From Elusimicrobia bacterium GWA2_62_23 (lineage in GTDB: Bacteria > Elusimicrobiota > Elusimicrobia > Elusimicrobiales > UBA9959), in assembly GCA_001799635.1 (NCBI GenBank), contig MGTV01000010.1, forward strand, positions 108,228-172,227: a stretch of DNA of 64,000 nt. Reading direction: 5' to 3'. Shown here one piece after another: positions 27,951 to 36,027 of the stretch. Made by a program: the position numbers and the translations under genes. The notes below the pieces were generated by a model. It was not told the DNA's origin, ran no database searches, and worked only from the letters and a program-made list of their open reading frames with translations. Position 1 is the stretch's first letter. Each line of letters starts with the position of its first letter.

Positions 27951-29363
27951 ATGGACTTCAGGATATACAACACTCTTACCAGGCAGAAAGAACTCTTTAA
28001 ACCGTTGAAGGCGGGCGAGGTCGGCATTTATACCTGCGGGCCCACCGTTTACCACTACGCGCACATAGGCAACTTGCGCACGTATATCACCGAGGATACC
28101 TTCGTGCGGATGCTGAAGTTCTTCGGCTGGAAGGTCAAGCGCGTCATGAACATCACCGACGTGGGCCACCTTACCTCCGACGCCGATACCGGCGAGGACA
28201 AGATGGAGCTGGGCGCCAAGCGCGAAGGCAAGACCGCCTGGGAAGTCGCCAGGTTCTACGCGGAAGCTTTTTTCAAGGACTACAAGGCGCTTAACTGCCT
28301 GCCTCCGGACGTGCTCTGCCCGGCTACCGATTATGTAAAAGAAATGATAGATATGGCGCTGGTCCTGGAGAAGAAGGGCTACACCTATGACATTCCGGGA
28401 GACGGGGTCTATTTTGATACGGCCAAGCTGTCGGACTACGGCAAGCTCGTGGGTAAGGCCCACGTGGAAGGCATCAAGGAAGGCGCGCGCGTGGAGGCCA
28501 ACGCCCAGAAACGCCACCCCGCCGATTTCGCCGTCTGGAAATTCGCCGCCCCCGGCGAGAAGCGGCAGATGGAGTGGGATTCTCCCTGGGGCCGCGGGTT
28601 CCCCGGCTGGCATATGGAATGTTCCGCCATGGCGGTAAAGCACCTGGGCGAGACCATAGACATCCACTGGGGCGGAGAGGACCACGTGGCGGTGCACCAT
28701 ACCAATGAGATAGCCCAAAGCGAGGCCGCCAGCGGCAAGCCTTTCGCTAATTACTGGATGCACGCGCGCTTTCTGGTGACCGGGGATGAAGGGAAGATGT
28801 CTAAAAGCGCCGGGGATTTCCTCACTACCTCCACACTTCCGGAAAAAGGCTACGACCCGCTGGCCTACCGTTATTACTGCCTGCTCACGCATTACCGCAA
28901 GCAGCTCGAGTTCACCTGGGAAGGCGTGGAGGCGGCCGCACGCGGCCTGGACGGCCTGCGCACACTCGCGCAGAAGGTGAAGGCGGAGGCCGGCACGGCC
29001 ACGCACTCGCTGGACCGCGAGGCGAAATATTTCAAGGACTTCGAGGCCGCCCTGGCCGACGACGTGAACCTGCCGGCGGCCCTCGCCGTGCTGTGGGAAA
29101 CCCTCAAGGACGGCTCCGTCCCGGCCGCGCAGCGCCTGGCTTTCGCGCTGAAGGCCGAGGAGGTCACCGCGCTGGACCTCTTCAAGGCGAAAGAGGAGGG
29201 GGAACTTCCCGCCGAGGCCGCGGCGCTCATCGCCGAGCGCGAGCTGGCCCGCAAGAACAAGGATTGGAAGAAGTCCGACGAACTCCGCAAAGCCCTCGCC
29301 GAAAAGGGCGTGTTGATAGAGGACACCCCGAAAGGCACCAAATGGAAGCTCGCTCGCGGATGA
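27951..29363 (+). CDS. cysS: Cysteinyl-tRNA synthetase
   Basis: YTCGPTVYHYAHIGNLRTYI; GWHMECSAM; GEDHVAVHHTNEIAQSEA; KMSKSAGDF. Confidence 0.97.
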   Translation: MDFRIYNTLTRQKELFKPLKAGEVGIYTCGPTVYHYAHIGNLRTYITEDTFVRMLKFFGWKVKRVMNITDVGHLTSDADTGEDKMELGAKREGKTAWEVARFYAEAFFKDYKALNCLPPDVLCPATDYVKEMIDMALVLEKKGYTYDIPGDGVYFDTAKLSDYGKLVGKAHVEGIKEGARVEANAQKRHPADFAVWKFAAPGEKRQMEWDSPWGRGFPGWHMECSAMAVKHLGETIDIHWGGEDHVAVHHTNEIAQSEAASGKPFANYWMHARFLVTGDEGKMSKSAGDFLTTSTLPEKGYDPLAYRYYCLLTHYRKQLEFTWEGVEAAARGLDGLRTLAQKVKAEAGTATHSLDREAKYFKDFEAALADDVNLPAALAVLWETLKDGSVPAAQRLAFALKAEEVTALDLFKAKEEGELPAEAAALIAERELARKNKDWKKSDELRKALAEKGVLIEDTPKGTKWKLARG

Positions 29364-30322
29364 AGGGTTTCGCCGCCGCGCTGTTCCTGCTGTTGTCCTT
29401 CTGCGCCGCCCCGCTGCGCGCGCAGGAGGCCGCCTCGCGCACCTATACGCTGAAGGACGGCTCCACGCTGACCTACGCCAAGCCCGGGCTCTGGCGCACC
29501 ATAGGCGCCGGGCCCTCCGATTGGGGCTTGTTCGTAAAGCAGAGCTTCACCAAGGAAAGCCTGCCGTGGCTGGCCGCCATCGGCGCTTCCACCGTCCTGC
29601 TGATAAAATACGACCAGGAGATCTACGAAGAAACGCGCCGCGTCGGCGACCGGCTCAATATCTCCAGCGTGGATAAGACCAAGACCTACCTCAGGATCGG
29701 CGGGGTTTCGGTTTTCCGCGGCCCGAGTGACCTGGGTTCGGCTTTCTACTTCATCGGCGACGGCTGGGTGAACCTGGGCCTGATGGGTTATTTTGAAGCG
29801 CGCGGCCTGATGAAGGACGACTGGCGCGCCCTGCAGACCGGCCACCAGCTGGCTGAAGGCCTCCTGGTCACCGGCTTCACCACCCAGGTGATGAAGCGCG
29901 TTACCGGCCGCGAGACGCCCCGCGCCGCCACCGCCGACCGCGGCGTGTGGCGCATGTTCCCGTCCTTCAATGATTTTCAGGCGCACCGCACGCGCTACGA
30001 CGCTTTTCCCTCCGGCCACCTCGCCACCTGCATGATGACGCTCACCGTGATAGCCGAGAACTACCCGGAGAAAAAATATATAAAGCCGCTGGGCTATACG
30101 CTGCTGACGGCGCTCAGTTTCCAGATGGTCAATAACGGTGTGCACTGGGCGAGCGACTACCCGCTGGGCCTGGCCGTGGGCTATGGCATAGGCAAGGCCA
30201 TCGCTGCCGGCGGGCGCACGTCCGCCAAGCGGTCCCCGGCCGCAACGGCCCAGGCCATACGCTTCGCGCCTTACCTGTCTCCTGAGGGGGCCGTTGGGGC
30301 GGCCATGACTTACCGGTTCTAA
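29360..30322 (+). CDS. Secreted PAP2-family phosphatase
   Basis: Start ATG 29360 (ATGA overlap with cysS stop); KRVTGRETPR...YDAFPSGHLAT...NNGVHWASDYPLG. The longer ORF 29093..30322 overlaps cysS and is not used. Confidence 0.8.
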   Translation: MKGFAAALFLLLSFCAAPLRAQEAASRTYTLKDGSTLTYAKPGLWRTIGAGPSDWGLFVKQSFTKESLPWLAAIGASTVLLIKYDQEIYEETRRVGDRLNISSVDKTKTYLRIGGVSVFRGPSDLGSAFYFIGDGWVNLGLMGYFEARGLMKDDWRALQTGHQLAEGLLVTGFTTQVMKRVTGRETPRAATADRGVWRMFPSFNDFQAHRTRYDAFPSGHLATCMMTLTVIAENYPEKKYIKPLGYTLLTALSFQMVNNGVHWASDYPLGLAVGYGIGKAIAAGGRTSAKRSPAATAQAIRFAPYLSPEGAVGAAMTYRF

Positions 30323-30367
30323 AAAGCGTCTTTTTTTGGTAAAATATTAGGGTAGTAACGCCATTAA

Positions 30368-30441
30368 GCGGGCGTGGTTCAATGGTAGAACGGGACCTTG
30401 CCAAGGTTCAGACGAGGGTTCGATTCCCTTCGCCCGCTCCA
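30368..30441 (+). tRNA. tRNA-Gly (GCC)
   Basis: GCGGGCGTGGTTCAATGGTAGAACGGGACCTTGCCAAGGTTCAGACGAGGGTTCGATTCCCTTCGCCCGCTCCA; 7-bp acceptor stem GCGGGCG/CGCCCGC-type, anticodon loop TTGCCAA, T-loop GGTTCGATTCC, encoded CCA. Confidence 0.95.
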
Positions 30442-30479
30442 AAATTTTAGGGGTATATACCGGACACACCGGTAACATA

Positions 30480-31667
30480 TTATACCGGATACATAGGTAA
30501 CACTTTGAGCCCAAAGGGATTCCCGATGGGCTCAAATCTTTTATCCTCCAGATCAAAATACCCCAGGTCATAGTCCATAAACGTCACCAGCCATATTCCT
30601 TCCCCGACCTCTTTGATCCCGACGTGCTGCCCGGCCAGCGGCTTGCACAGATTAATCTTCTTTTTCCCCATGCAGATCCTACCGCAATGCGTCACCAGGA
30701 CCGTCTTATCGTGGAACGGATACTCCGGGGTGATCAATCCCCGGTATGGCTTTACCGAGGGCGTATACACCTCTCCCGGGCATTTCATCCCCAGCGCCTC
30801 GTGCGGCCTCTCGCTATTGAATTCATCAACGAATTCGTCGAACCGCGCCTGCTGCTGCAGAAAATTCTCTCCCGGCGGCCTCGTGGTCTCTTTCTTCAGC
30901 GTCAGATGCATCCGCTCGTGCCGCCCGTTCTGCTGCGGGTTCCCTGGCTTGATACGCTCTATATCAATACCGAGCCTCAACCACCACACTGAAAGTTTAC
31001 TGAGCTGGAACAACGCCCCAGGCGAGGCAAAAGGCACGCCATTGTCGGTACGGATGGCCCTCGGCAGCCCACGCTCCCTGAATACACGCTCGAACACGCC
31101 GAACGAGGGGTTCTCTTTGGTTGTCTCAAGGGCCTCGCAGGCCAAGATGTACCGGCTCGCCTGATCCGTTATCGTCAGCGGGTAGCAGTAGCGCCTGTCG
31201 CCCATCATGAATTCGCCCTTGAAGTCCGCGCACCATAAGTCGTTAGGCTGCCGCCCCTCCGACAGCGGCGTCCCTGTTGCCCTGTTCCTTCTGCGGCCGC
31301 GTCTGGTCACCAGCCCGTGCCTGTCCAGCACCGCGTGCACGGTGCTTTTGGCGGGCGGTTTTATTTCTGGATATTTGCGAAGGATCAGTTCCCTGATCTT
31401 CGGCGCGCCCCAGTGGGGTTTCTCCTGCTTCAGTTTCAGGATGGTGTGCTCCACCTGGACCGGCAACTGATTGGCGTAGCGGTACGGCCGGCGGCTCCGG
31501 TCGGCGAAAGATTGCGCGCCGCTCATACAGTACCTGTTCCAGAACTTATACCCGGTCTTCCGGGAGATGCCGTACTCGCGGCACAACGAGCTCATCTGCT
31601 CCCCGTCCAGCAGCCTTACCACGAATTTCATTCTTTCGTCCATAACAGAATATTCCTTCCATGGCAT
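30480..31667 (-). CDS. IS481-like family transposase (HTH + DDE integrase core)
   Basis: HTH (VVRLLDGEQMSSLCREYGISRKTGYKFWNRY) and integrase core (LWCADFKGEF, AIRTDNGVPF, NGRHERMHLTLKKE). Start MPWKEYSV at 31667. Confidence 0.85.
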   Translation of the reverse strand: MPWKEYSVMDERMKFVVRLLDGEQMSSLCREYGISRKTGYKFWNRYCMSGAQSFADRSRRPYRYANQLPVQVEHTILKLKQEKPHWGAPKIRELILRKYPEIKPPAKSTVHAVLDRHGLVTRRGRRRNRATGTPLSEGRQPNDLWCADFKGEFMMGDRRYCYPLTITDQASRYILACEALETTKENPSFGVFERVFRERGLPRAIRTDNGVPFASPGALFQLSKLSVWWLRLGIDIERIKPGNPQQNGRHERMHLTLKKETTRPPGENFLQQQARFDEFVDEFNSERPHEALGMKCPGEVYTPSVKPYRGLITPEYPFHDKTVLVTHCGRICMGKKKINLCKPLAGQHVGIKEVGEGIWLVTFMDYDLGYFDLEDKRFEPIGNPFGLKVLPMYPV

Positions 31668-31690
31668 AGGTGACCTCCTGGTCCTATGCC
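31663..31690 (-). promoter_or_regulatory. Hairpin sequestering the transposase start codon, SD in the loop
   Basis: GGCATAGG-accaggaggtca-CCTATGCC (minus strand); the start ATG lies in the 3' arm and AGGAGG in the loop. Confidence 0.6.
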
Positions 31691-31724
31691 AGAATTGTAA
31701 CCTATGTGTCCGGTATAGACTCCT

Positions 31725-31966
31725 GTATGCCATGTTGGCACATACTAACACGTTGCAAATTAGTATGAAAGTGTGTATGCTATGTCAACACATACTAATG
31801 CATTGCAAATTAGTATGAAAGTGCGTGTCACATGTCAGCACATACTAATCTATTGCAAATTAGTATGAAATAGTGTATACTATGTCAACACATACTAATC
31901 CATTAAAAATTAGTATGTCTTGGTACATGTTATTCAATATGTGCTAATTCGTCGCAAATTGGCATA
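31725..31966. repeat. Array of five 27-bp palindromic sites at 50-bp period
   Basis: CATACTAAT-N9-ATTAGTATG-type sites at 31741-31767, 31791-31817, 31841-31867, 31891-31917 and a degenerate one at 31940-31966; linkers also similar (gaaagtgtgtatgctatgtcaaca). Confidence 0.9.
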
Positions 31967-31996
31967 GAAAGCGTGTATAGTGAGGGCTATAAATAT

Positions 31997-33340
31997 ATGC
32001 AAATACCCGAAAATCCTCCAGACTTTATCCAAATGTTTAAGGACAATTCCGATGTTGTAAAAGAACTTTTAAAGCCAGAAGTCAGAAATCTTGTCGATAA
32101 AAGCATAAGGGAGTACCCATATTGGAGCAAGTTTAAATATTGGCAAATGCCTGCTGGGTTAACCCCTGAAATCGCCTGGGTTTTGAGAGAGTTTTTGGCT
32201 ATAGGTGAGCGGAAAAATATTCCGTTGCGGGATACGAAATCCCAACCGTTCTCGTATTGGTTGCCAGATTCGGCTCAAGAGACGTTGCATAATATTGACC
32301 GGCAAAATCCAGGCGAAAAATCTTTTACTGGTGAGATCCCGTCTCCGCAAGAGAGAGACCGATATATAGTTAGTTCATTGATGGAAGAAGCTATTGCCTC
32401 AAGTCAAATTGAGGGTGCTGCAACAACACGGCGAGTGGCAAAAGAGATGCTTAGAACGGGGCGTCCTCCGGCCAATAAATCGGAGAAGATGATTTTGAAC
32501 AACTATCGGGCCATGGAGCGGCTCCGTGAGTTGAAAAAACATCCTCTTACCCTTGAAGTCCTGAACGAATTGCACGTAATACTTACAGAAGGCACCTTGG
32601 ACGATGAGGCGGCTTCTGGTCGGTTACGGCAAAGTCCGAAGGATGATGACGTTTGTGTGTATGATGATGAAAACAATATTATTCATCGTCCTCCCAATGG
32701 GGATGAATTGCCCGCGCGTCTTGATGTGTTTTTAAAATTCGCGAACGATGAGGATTCGCGACATTTTATCCACCCAGTAGTAAAAGCCATACTTCTGCAT
32801 TTTTGGATAGGGTACATTCATCCATATGTTGACGGAAATGGAAGAACTGCAAGAGCGGTGTTTTATTGGTATTTATTGAGAAAAGGTTATTGGCTATTTG
32901 AGTTCGTGTCGCTATCCCGAATGGTTCTTCGGGCGTGGAAGCAATACGCCAGGGCCTTTGTGTATTCAGAGCGTGCTGGAAATGATGTTACCTATTTCAT
33001 AATGTTCAATCTTCAGGCAATTCAGTTGGCAGTAGGAGAGGTCCATCGGTATATAAACAAAAAACAGGCGGAAATCAATCAGGCGGCTACACTGTTAAGG
33101 GGTGTCGACGATTTTAATAGAAGGCAGAGAGAGCTGCTTCTTGATGCACTTAGGAAGCCAGGAAGAATATATTCGATCTACAATCACCAAAAAATACACA
33201 GCATATCTTACCAGAGTGCGCGAACGGATTTGCTGGATTTGGTGGCGAAGAAGTTGTTCCATGTTTCGAAATCCGGGAAAACCCATGAGTTTATGGCAGT
33301 CAATAATCTGCGCGAATTAATTGATGCAAAGAATCAGTGA
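31997..33340 (+). CDS. Fic-domain protein with autoinhibitory motif and predicted C-terminal winged helix
   Basis: HPYVDGNGRTAR Fic motif; ASSQIEGA matches the (S/T)xxxE(G/N) inhibitory motif; C-terminal NRRQRELLLDALRKPGRIYSIYNHQKIHSISYQSARTDLLDLVAKKLFHVSKSGKTHEF. Start ATG 31997 preferred over GTG 31973. Confidence 0.9.
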   Translation: MQIPENPPDFIQMFKDNSDVVKELLKPEVRNLVDKSIREYPYWSKFKYWQMPAGLTPEIAWVLREFLAIGERKNIPLRDTKSQPFSYWLPDSAQETLHNIDRQNPGEKSFTGEIPSPQERDRYIVSSLMEEAIASSQIEGAATTRRVAKEMLRTGRPPANKSEKMILNNYRAMERLRELKKHPLTLEVLNELHVILTEGTLDDEAASGRLRQSPKDDDVCVYDDENNIIHRPPNGDELPARLDVFLKFANDEDSRHFIHPVVKAILLHFWIGYIHPYVDGNGRTARAVFYWYLLRKGYWLFEFVSLSRMVLRAWKQYARAFVYSERAGNDVTYFIMFNLQAIQLAVGEVHRYINKKQAEINQAATLLRGVDDFNRRQRELLLDALRKPGRIYSIYNHQKIHSISYQSARTDLLDLVAKKLFHVSKSGKTHEFMAVNNLRELIDAKNQ

Positions 33341-33671
33341 TAGATGGGTGAGGTGTGCGGCGTTGATGTCTGTTGGGTGTCCAAACTGGCAAAGTGGCAA
33401 AACGGAATTGGCAGGCATTGCGAGGTCCGGCTGACCCTGGTCTGGCTGTAGTGATATTGGCCCCTTGGCGCATACCGGGACACTCTGACCTTAGGATAGG
33501 GCCGCCCCGCGGCCCCTTATATATAAATACCTATGAGATGGGGGGGATGCGGGCCAGAGGGCCCAGGGAGGGCCTATGCGCAGACCTAGGCCCCGGGTAG
33601 GCATTAATACGGCGCTGCTCTGGGCCTATGGCCTCTTATGAAAAGGCCGCGTTTACGTTAAACTATTGGTA

Positions 33672-35966
33672 ATGAACTACCACAAAACCACCTCTGCGGT
33701 CTTCGCGGCGTTCTTCCTTTCACTCAACTCTGTCGCCTCCGTCCCGGCTTTCGCCGCGGACGAGTTCGCTTCCTTCTTCGAGGGTTCCAACAGGGGCTCC
33801 ATGGCCGACCTGATAGGCGAAATGAAAGCCGCCAAGGCCGTCGATCCCAAGGCCCCCGAGGCCCAGCCCGCCCAGCCCCAGACCGGCAACAACGAACTGC
33901 TGCACTTCTGGGAAGACCTGAAGTCCGACGTTTTCGACGACATCTGTAAGGACGTGGAGATTCCCCTGGACCAGAGCTTCGACATAGGCAGCATAGCCGG
34001 GGTGGAAGGCAAGTTCAAGCGCTACATGAAGCAGTTCCCCGACAATAAGATCGCCGTTATAGACGAGGTGGGCGTGAAGCTTCACGGCGGCCATACCTTC
34101 AGCGACATCCTCAACGTGGACGGCAACTCCTTCAATATCGGTTTGTCAGGCGCCCTGGAAGGCAAGTCCATAGTGGTGCGCAAGACCAACGAGGACAAGT
34201 ACTGCAAGAACCTGCTGAAACTGGCCGACCTGCGCCAGGTCAAGACCATCCTGCCGGTCAACGCCAAGCGCATCTCCGGCATGAAGACCAACGAGATCTG
34301 GAAGTTCCCCGCCATCATGCGCGTGGGCATCAGCGGCGGCATCGGCGCGGCGGTGCAGCCCTGGGCCACCGTCTCCTTCTCGCTGGGCAGCACCCGCGAA
34401 ATGAAGCCCTCCGTCACCCTTTACCGCATGGACGAGAAGCACTTGCGCATGCGCGTCCGCCTGGACCGCATCCACGTCAAGAGCGGCGGCGCCTCCGTGG
34501 GGACTTCCTTCGACGCCGGCCTGATCGGCCTGCCCGAAGCCGAAGGCCTGCTCATGAAGGAGCTGAACAAGCAGATAGTCAAAGAATTCAACCGTTATCT
34601 GAGCTTCCAGCTGGGTCTGTCCGCCAGCCGCGTGAAGGGCAAGAAGATCCTCCTCGAGTTCGTGATGGATCCCACCGACGCGGCGCAGGTGGACCGGCTG
34701 GTGGAGTTCCTTAACGGCGACCTGGGCATTATCCGCAAACTCATAAAGATGGGCGTGCGCTTCAACGACTTCTCCGACATGGACGACACCGCCCAGGGCG
34801 CGCAGGCCCTGCAGAACGTGGAGCAGGTGGCCGGCAGCGAGCTGGGCCTCAACGCCACGTTCGCCGGCTCGGACCACTTCACCGGCAACTCGCACGCCTT
34901 CAACGCCATGATCCCCGTGCTGCTGCACCGCGAGTCCAGCGCCGGCCAGCGCTACGACCGCTACCAGACCCTGGGCAACGACCAGGTGCTGCACGTGCAC
35001 AACACCTCTAGGAACACTTCGGTCAGCAACATCAACGTGCCCATCCTCGGCAAGATCTTCAAGCACAATACCAACCAGAACTTCTACGTGGTGAACTACG
35101 AGAACAAGGAAGGCGTGGTCTCGGACGCCGCCATGGTGTACCAGCGCTACGAAGGCTACATCAAGCACGATGAGCGCGACGCCCGCGGCATGGTGGAGGA
35201 GATGAACGAGATCCTGAAGTTCGCCGGCACCCAGGGCAACGGCGTCAACAACGACTTCGTGATAGACACCAACAGCCTGTTCCCCCGCCTGGCGGCCGAG
35301 GAACTGAACCCCTCCGCCGTGGACGCGGACGGCAACCCCATCCCCGACACCAAGCGCTATAAATCCGCCATCATGTCCTTCTCCCTGGTCTTCACCAAGG
35401 AAGCCGTGCGCGACATAGTGACCGCGCCCCCGGCCGTGCTCATGAAGGCCGTGCTGAACGTGATGGACGGCCTGGAGCGGGAGATAGTCGGCGTGGTGCA
35501 GCACCTCTTCAAGATAGACGCCGCCGGCAAGATAGATTATGACTGGAAGGCCGCCCGCAAACTGCTGGCCAAGTACGAGCAGACCGGGGAGAACGCTTTC
35601 GACCCTCTCACCGCGGTGAACAACTTCTGCCGCAACGTGGCGGCCGTGGTGGCCGACATCGCCAGCGTGCGCAACGCCCCGGACCAGAAGGTCCGCGCGG
35701 AGCGCCTGTCGCAGATCATGGCCGGCAAGAGCAAGAGCAATGTGGGCTATGAGAACATGCTGCAGGTGGTAGTACAGCTGGTCAGTACCAAGGATATCTA
35801 CGCTTCGCTCAACGTGCAGACCGACAAGCGCATAAAGGGCGAAGAGAACATCGCCAGCACCTACGGCATGTACAATACCAACCTGCAGGCCGGCTACGGT
35901 TCGCAGCTGGGCAGCGCCAACGCCCTGCGCGACCGCTTCGCCGACCCTTCTATCCTGAGCGACTAA
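33672..35966 (+). CDS. Large secreted protein of unknown function (764 aa)
   Basis: Signal peptide MNYHKTTSAVFAAFFLSLNSVASVPAFAADEF; no family recognised. Confidence 0.7.
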   Translation: MNYHKTTSAVFAAFFLSLNSVASVPAFAADEFASFFEGSNRGSMADLIGEMKAAKAVDPKAPEAQPAQPQTGNNELLHFWEDLKSDVFDDICKDVEIPLDQSFDIGSIAGVEGKFKRYMKQFPDNKIAVIDEVGVKLHGGHTFSDILNVDGNSFNIGLSGALEGKSIVVRKTNEDKYCKNLLKLADLRQVKTILPVNAKRISGMKTNEIWKFPAIMRVGISGGIGAAVQPWATVSFSLGSTREMKPSVTLYRMDEKHLRMRVRLDRIHVKSGGASVGTSFDAGLIGLPEAEGLLMKELNKQIVKEFNRYLSFQLGLSASRVKGKKILLEFVMDPTDAAQVDRLVEFLNGDLGIIRKLIKMGVRFNDFSDMDDTAQGAQALQNVEQVAGSELGLNATFAGSDHFTGNSHAFNAMIPVLLHRESSAGQRYDRYQTLGNDQVLHVHNTSRNTSVSNINVPILGKIFKHNTNQNFYVVNYENKEGVVSDAAMVYQRYEGYIKHDERDARGMVEEMNEILKFAGTQGNGVNNDFVIDTNSLFPRLAAEELNPSAVDADGNPIPDTKRYKSAIMSFSLVFTKEAVRDIVTAPPAVLMKAVLNVMDGLEREIVGVVQHLFKIDAAGKIDYDWKAARKLLAKYEQTGENAFDPLTAVNNFCRNVAAVVADIASVRNAPDQKVRAERLSQIMAGKSKSNVGYENMLQVVVQLVSTKDIYASLNVQTDKRIKGEENIASTYGMYNTNLQAGYGSQLGSANALRDRFADPSILSD

Positions 35967-35981
35967 GCCTCGGACGGACGC

Positions 35982-36015
35982 AAAAAAGCCCCCGGGACCT
36001 CCCGGGGGCTTTTTA
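35982..36015. terminator. Bidirectional terminator
   Basis: AAAAAAGCCCCCGGGacctCCCGGGGGCTTTTT between convergent genes. Confidence 0.85.
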
Positions 36016-36027
36016 TTGGCTGGCGGC

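Larger units (their letters stand above)
30456..31717. mobile_element. IS481-like insertion sequence
   Basis: Terminal inverted repeats: left TATACCGGACACACCGGTAACA (30456...) and right (reverse complement) TATACCGGACACATAGGTTACA (ends 31717), flanking a rve-type transposase. Confidence 0.8.

Noticed and set aside
29093-29359. Upstream extension of the PAP2 phosphatase ORF
   Set aside because: Lies inside cysS in another frame; the ATG at 29360 precedes a good signal peptide and overlaps the cysS stop.
31567-31818. Plus-strand ORF over the repeat array
   Set aside because: Translation of IS end plus repeats; no coding character.
31725-31966. CRISPR array
   Set aside because: Sites are regularly spaced, but the intervening segments resemble each other (gaaagtgtgtatgctatgtcaaca variants), repeats are palindromic and no cas genes are present.
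33341-33660. Second tRNA-Gly 3' fragment (attR) marking an integrated element
   Set aside because: No copy of GGTTCGATTCCCTTCGCCCGCTCCA was found by eye after the Fic gene, and no integrase gene is present.
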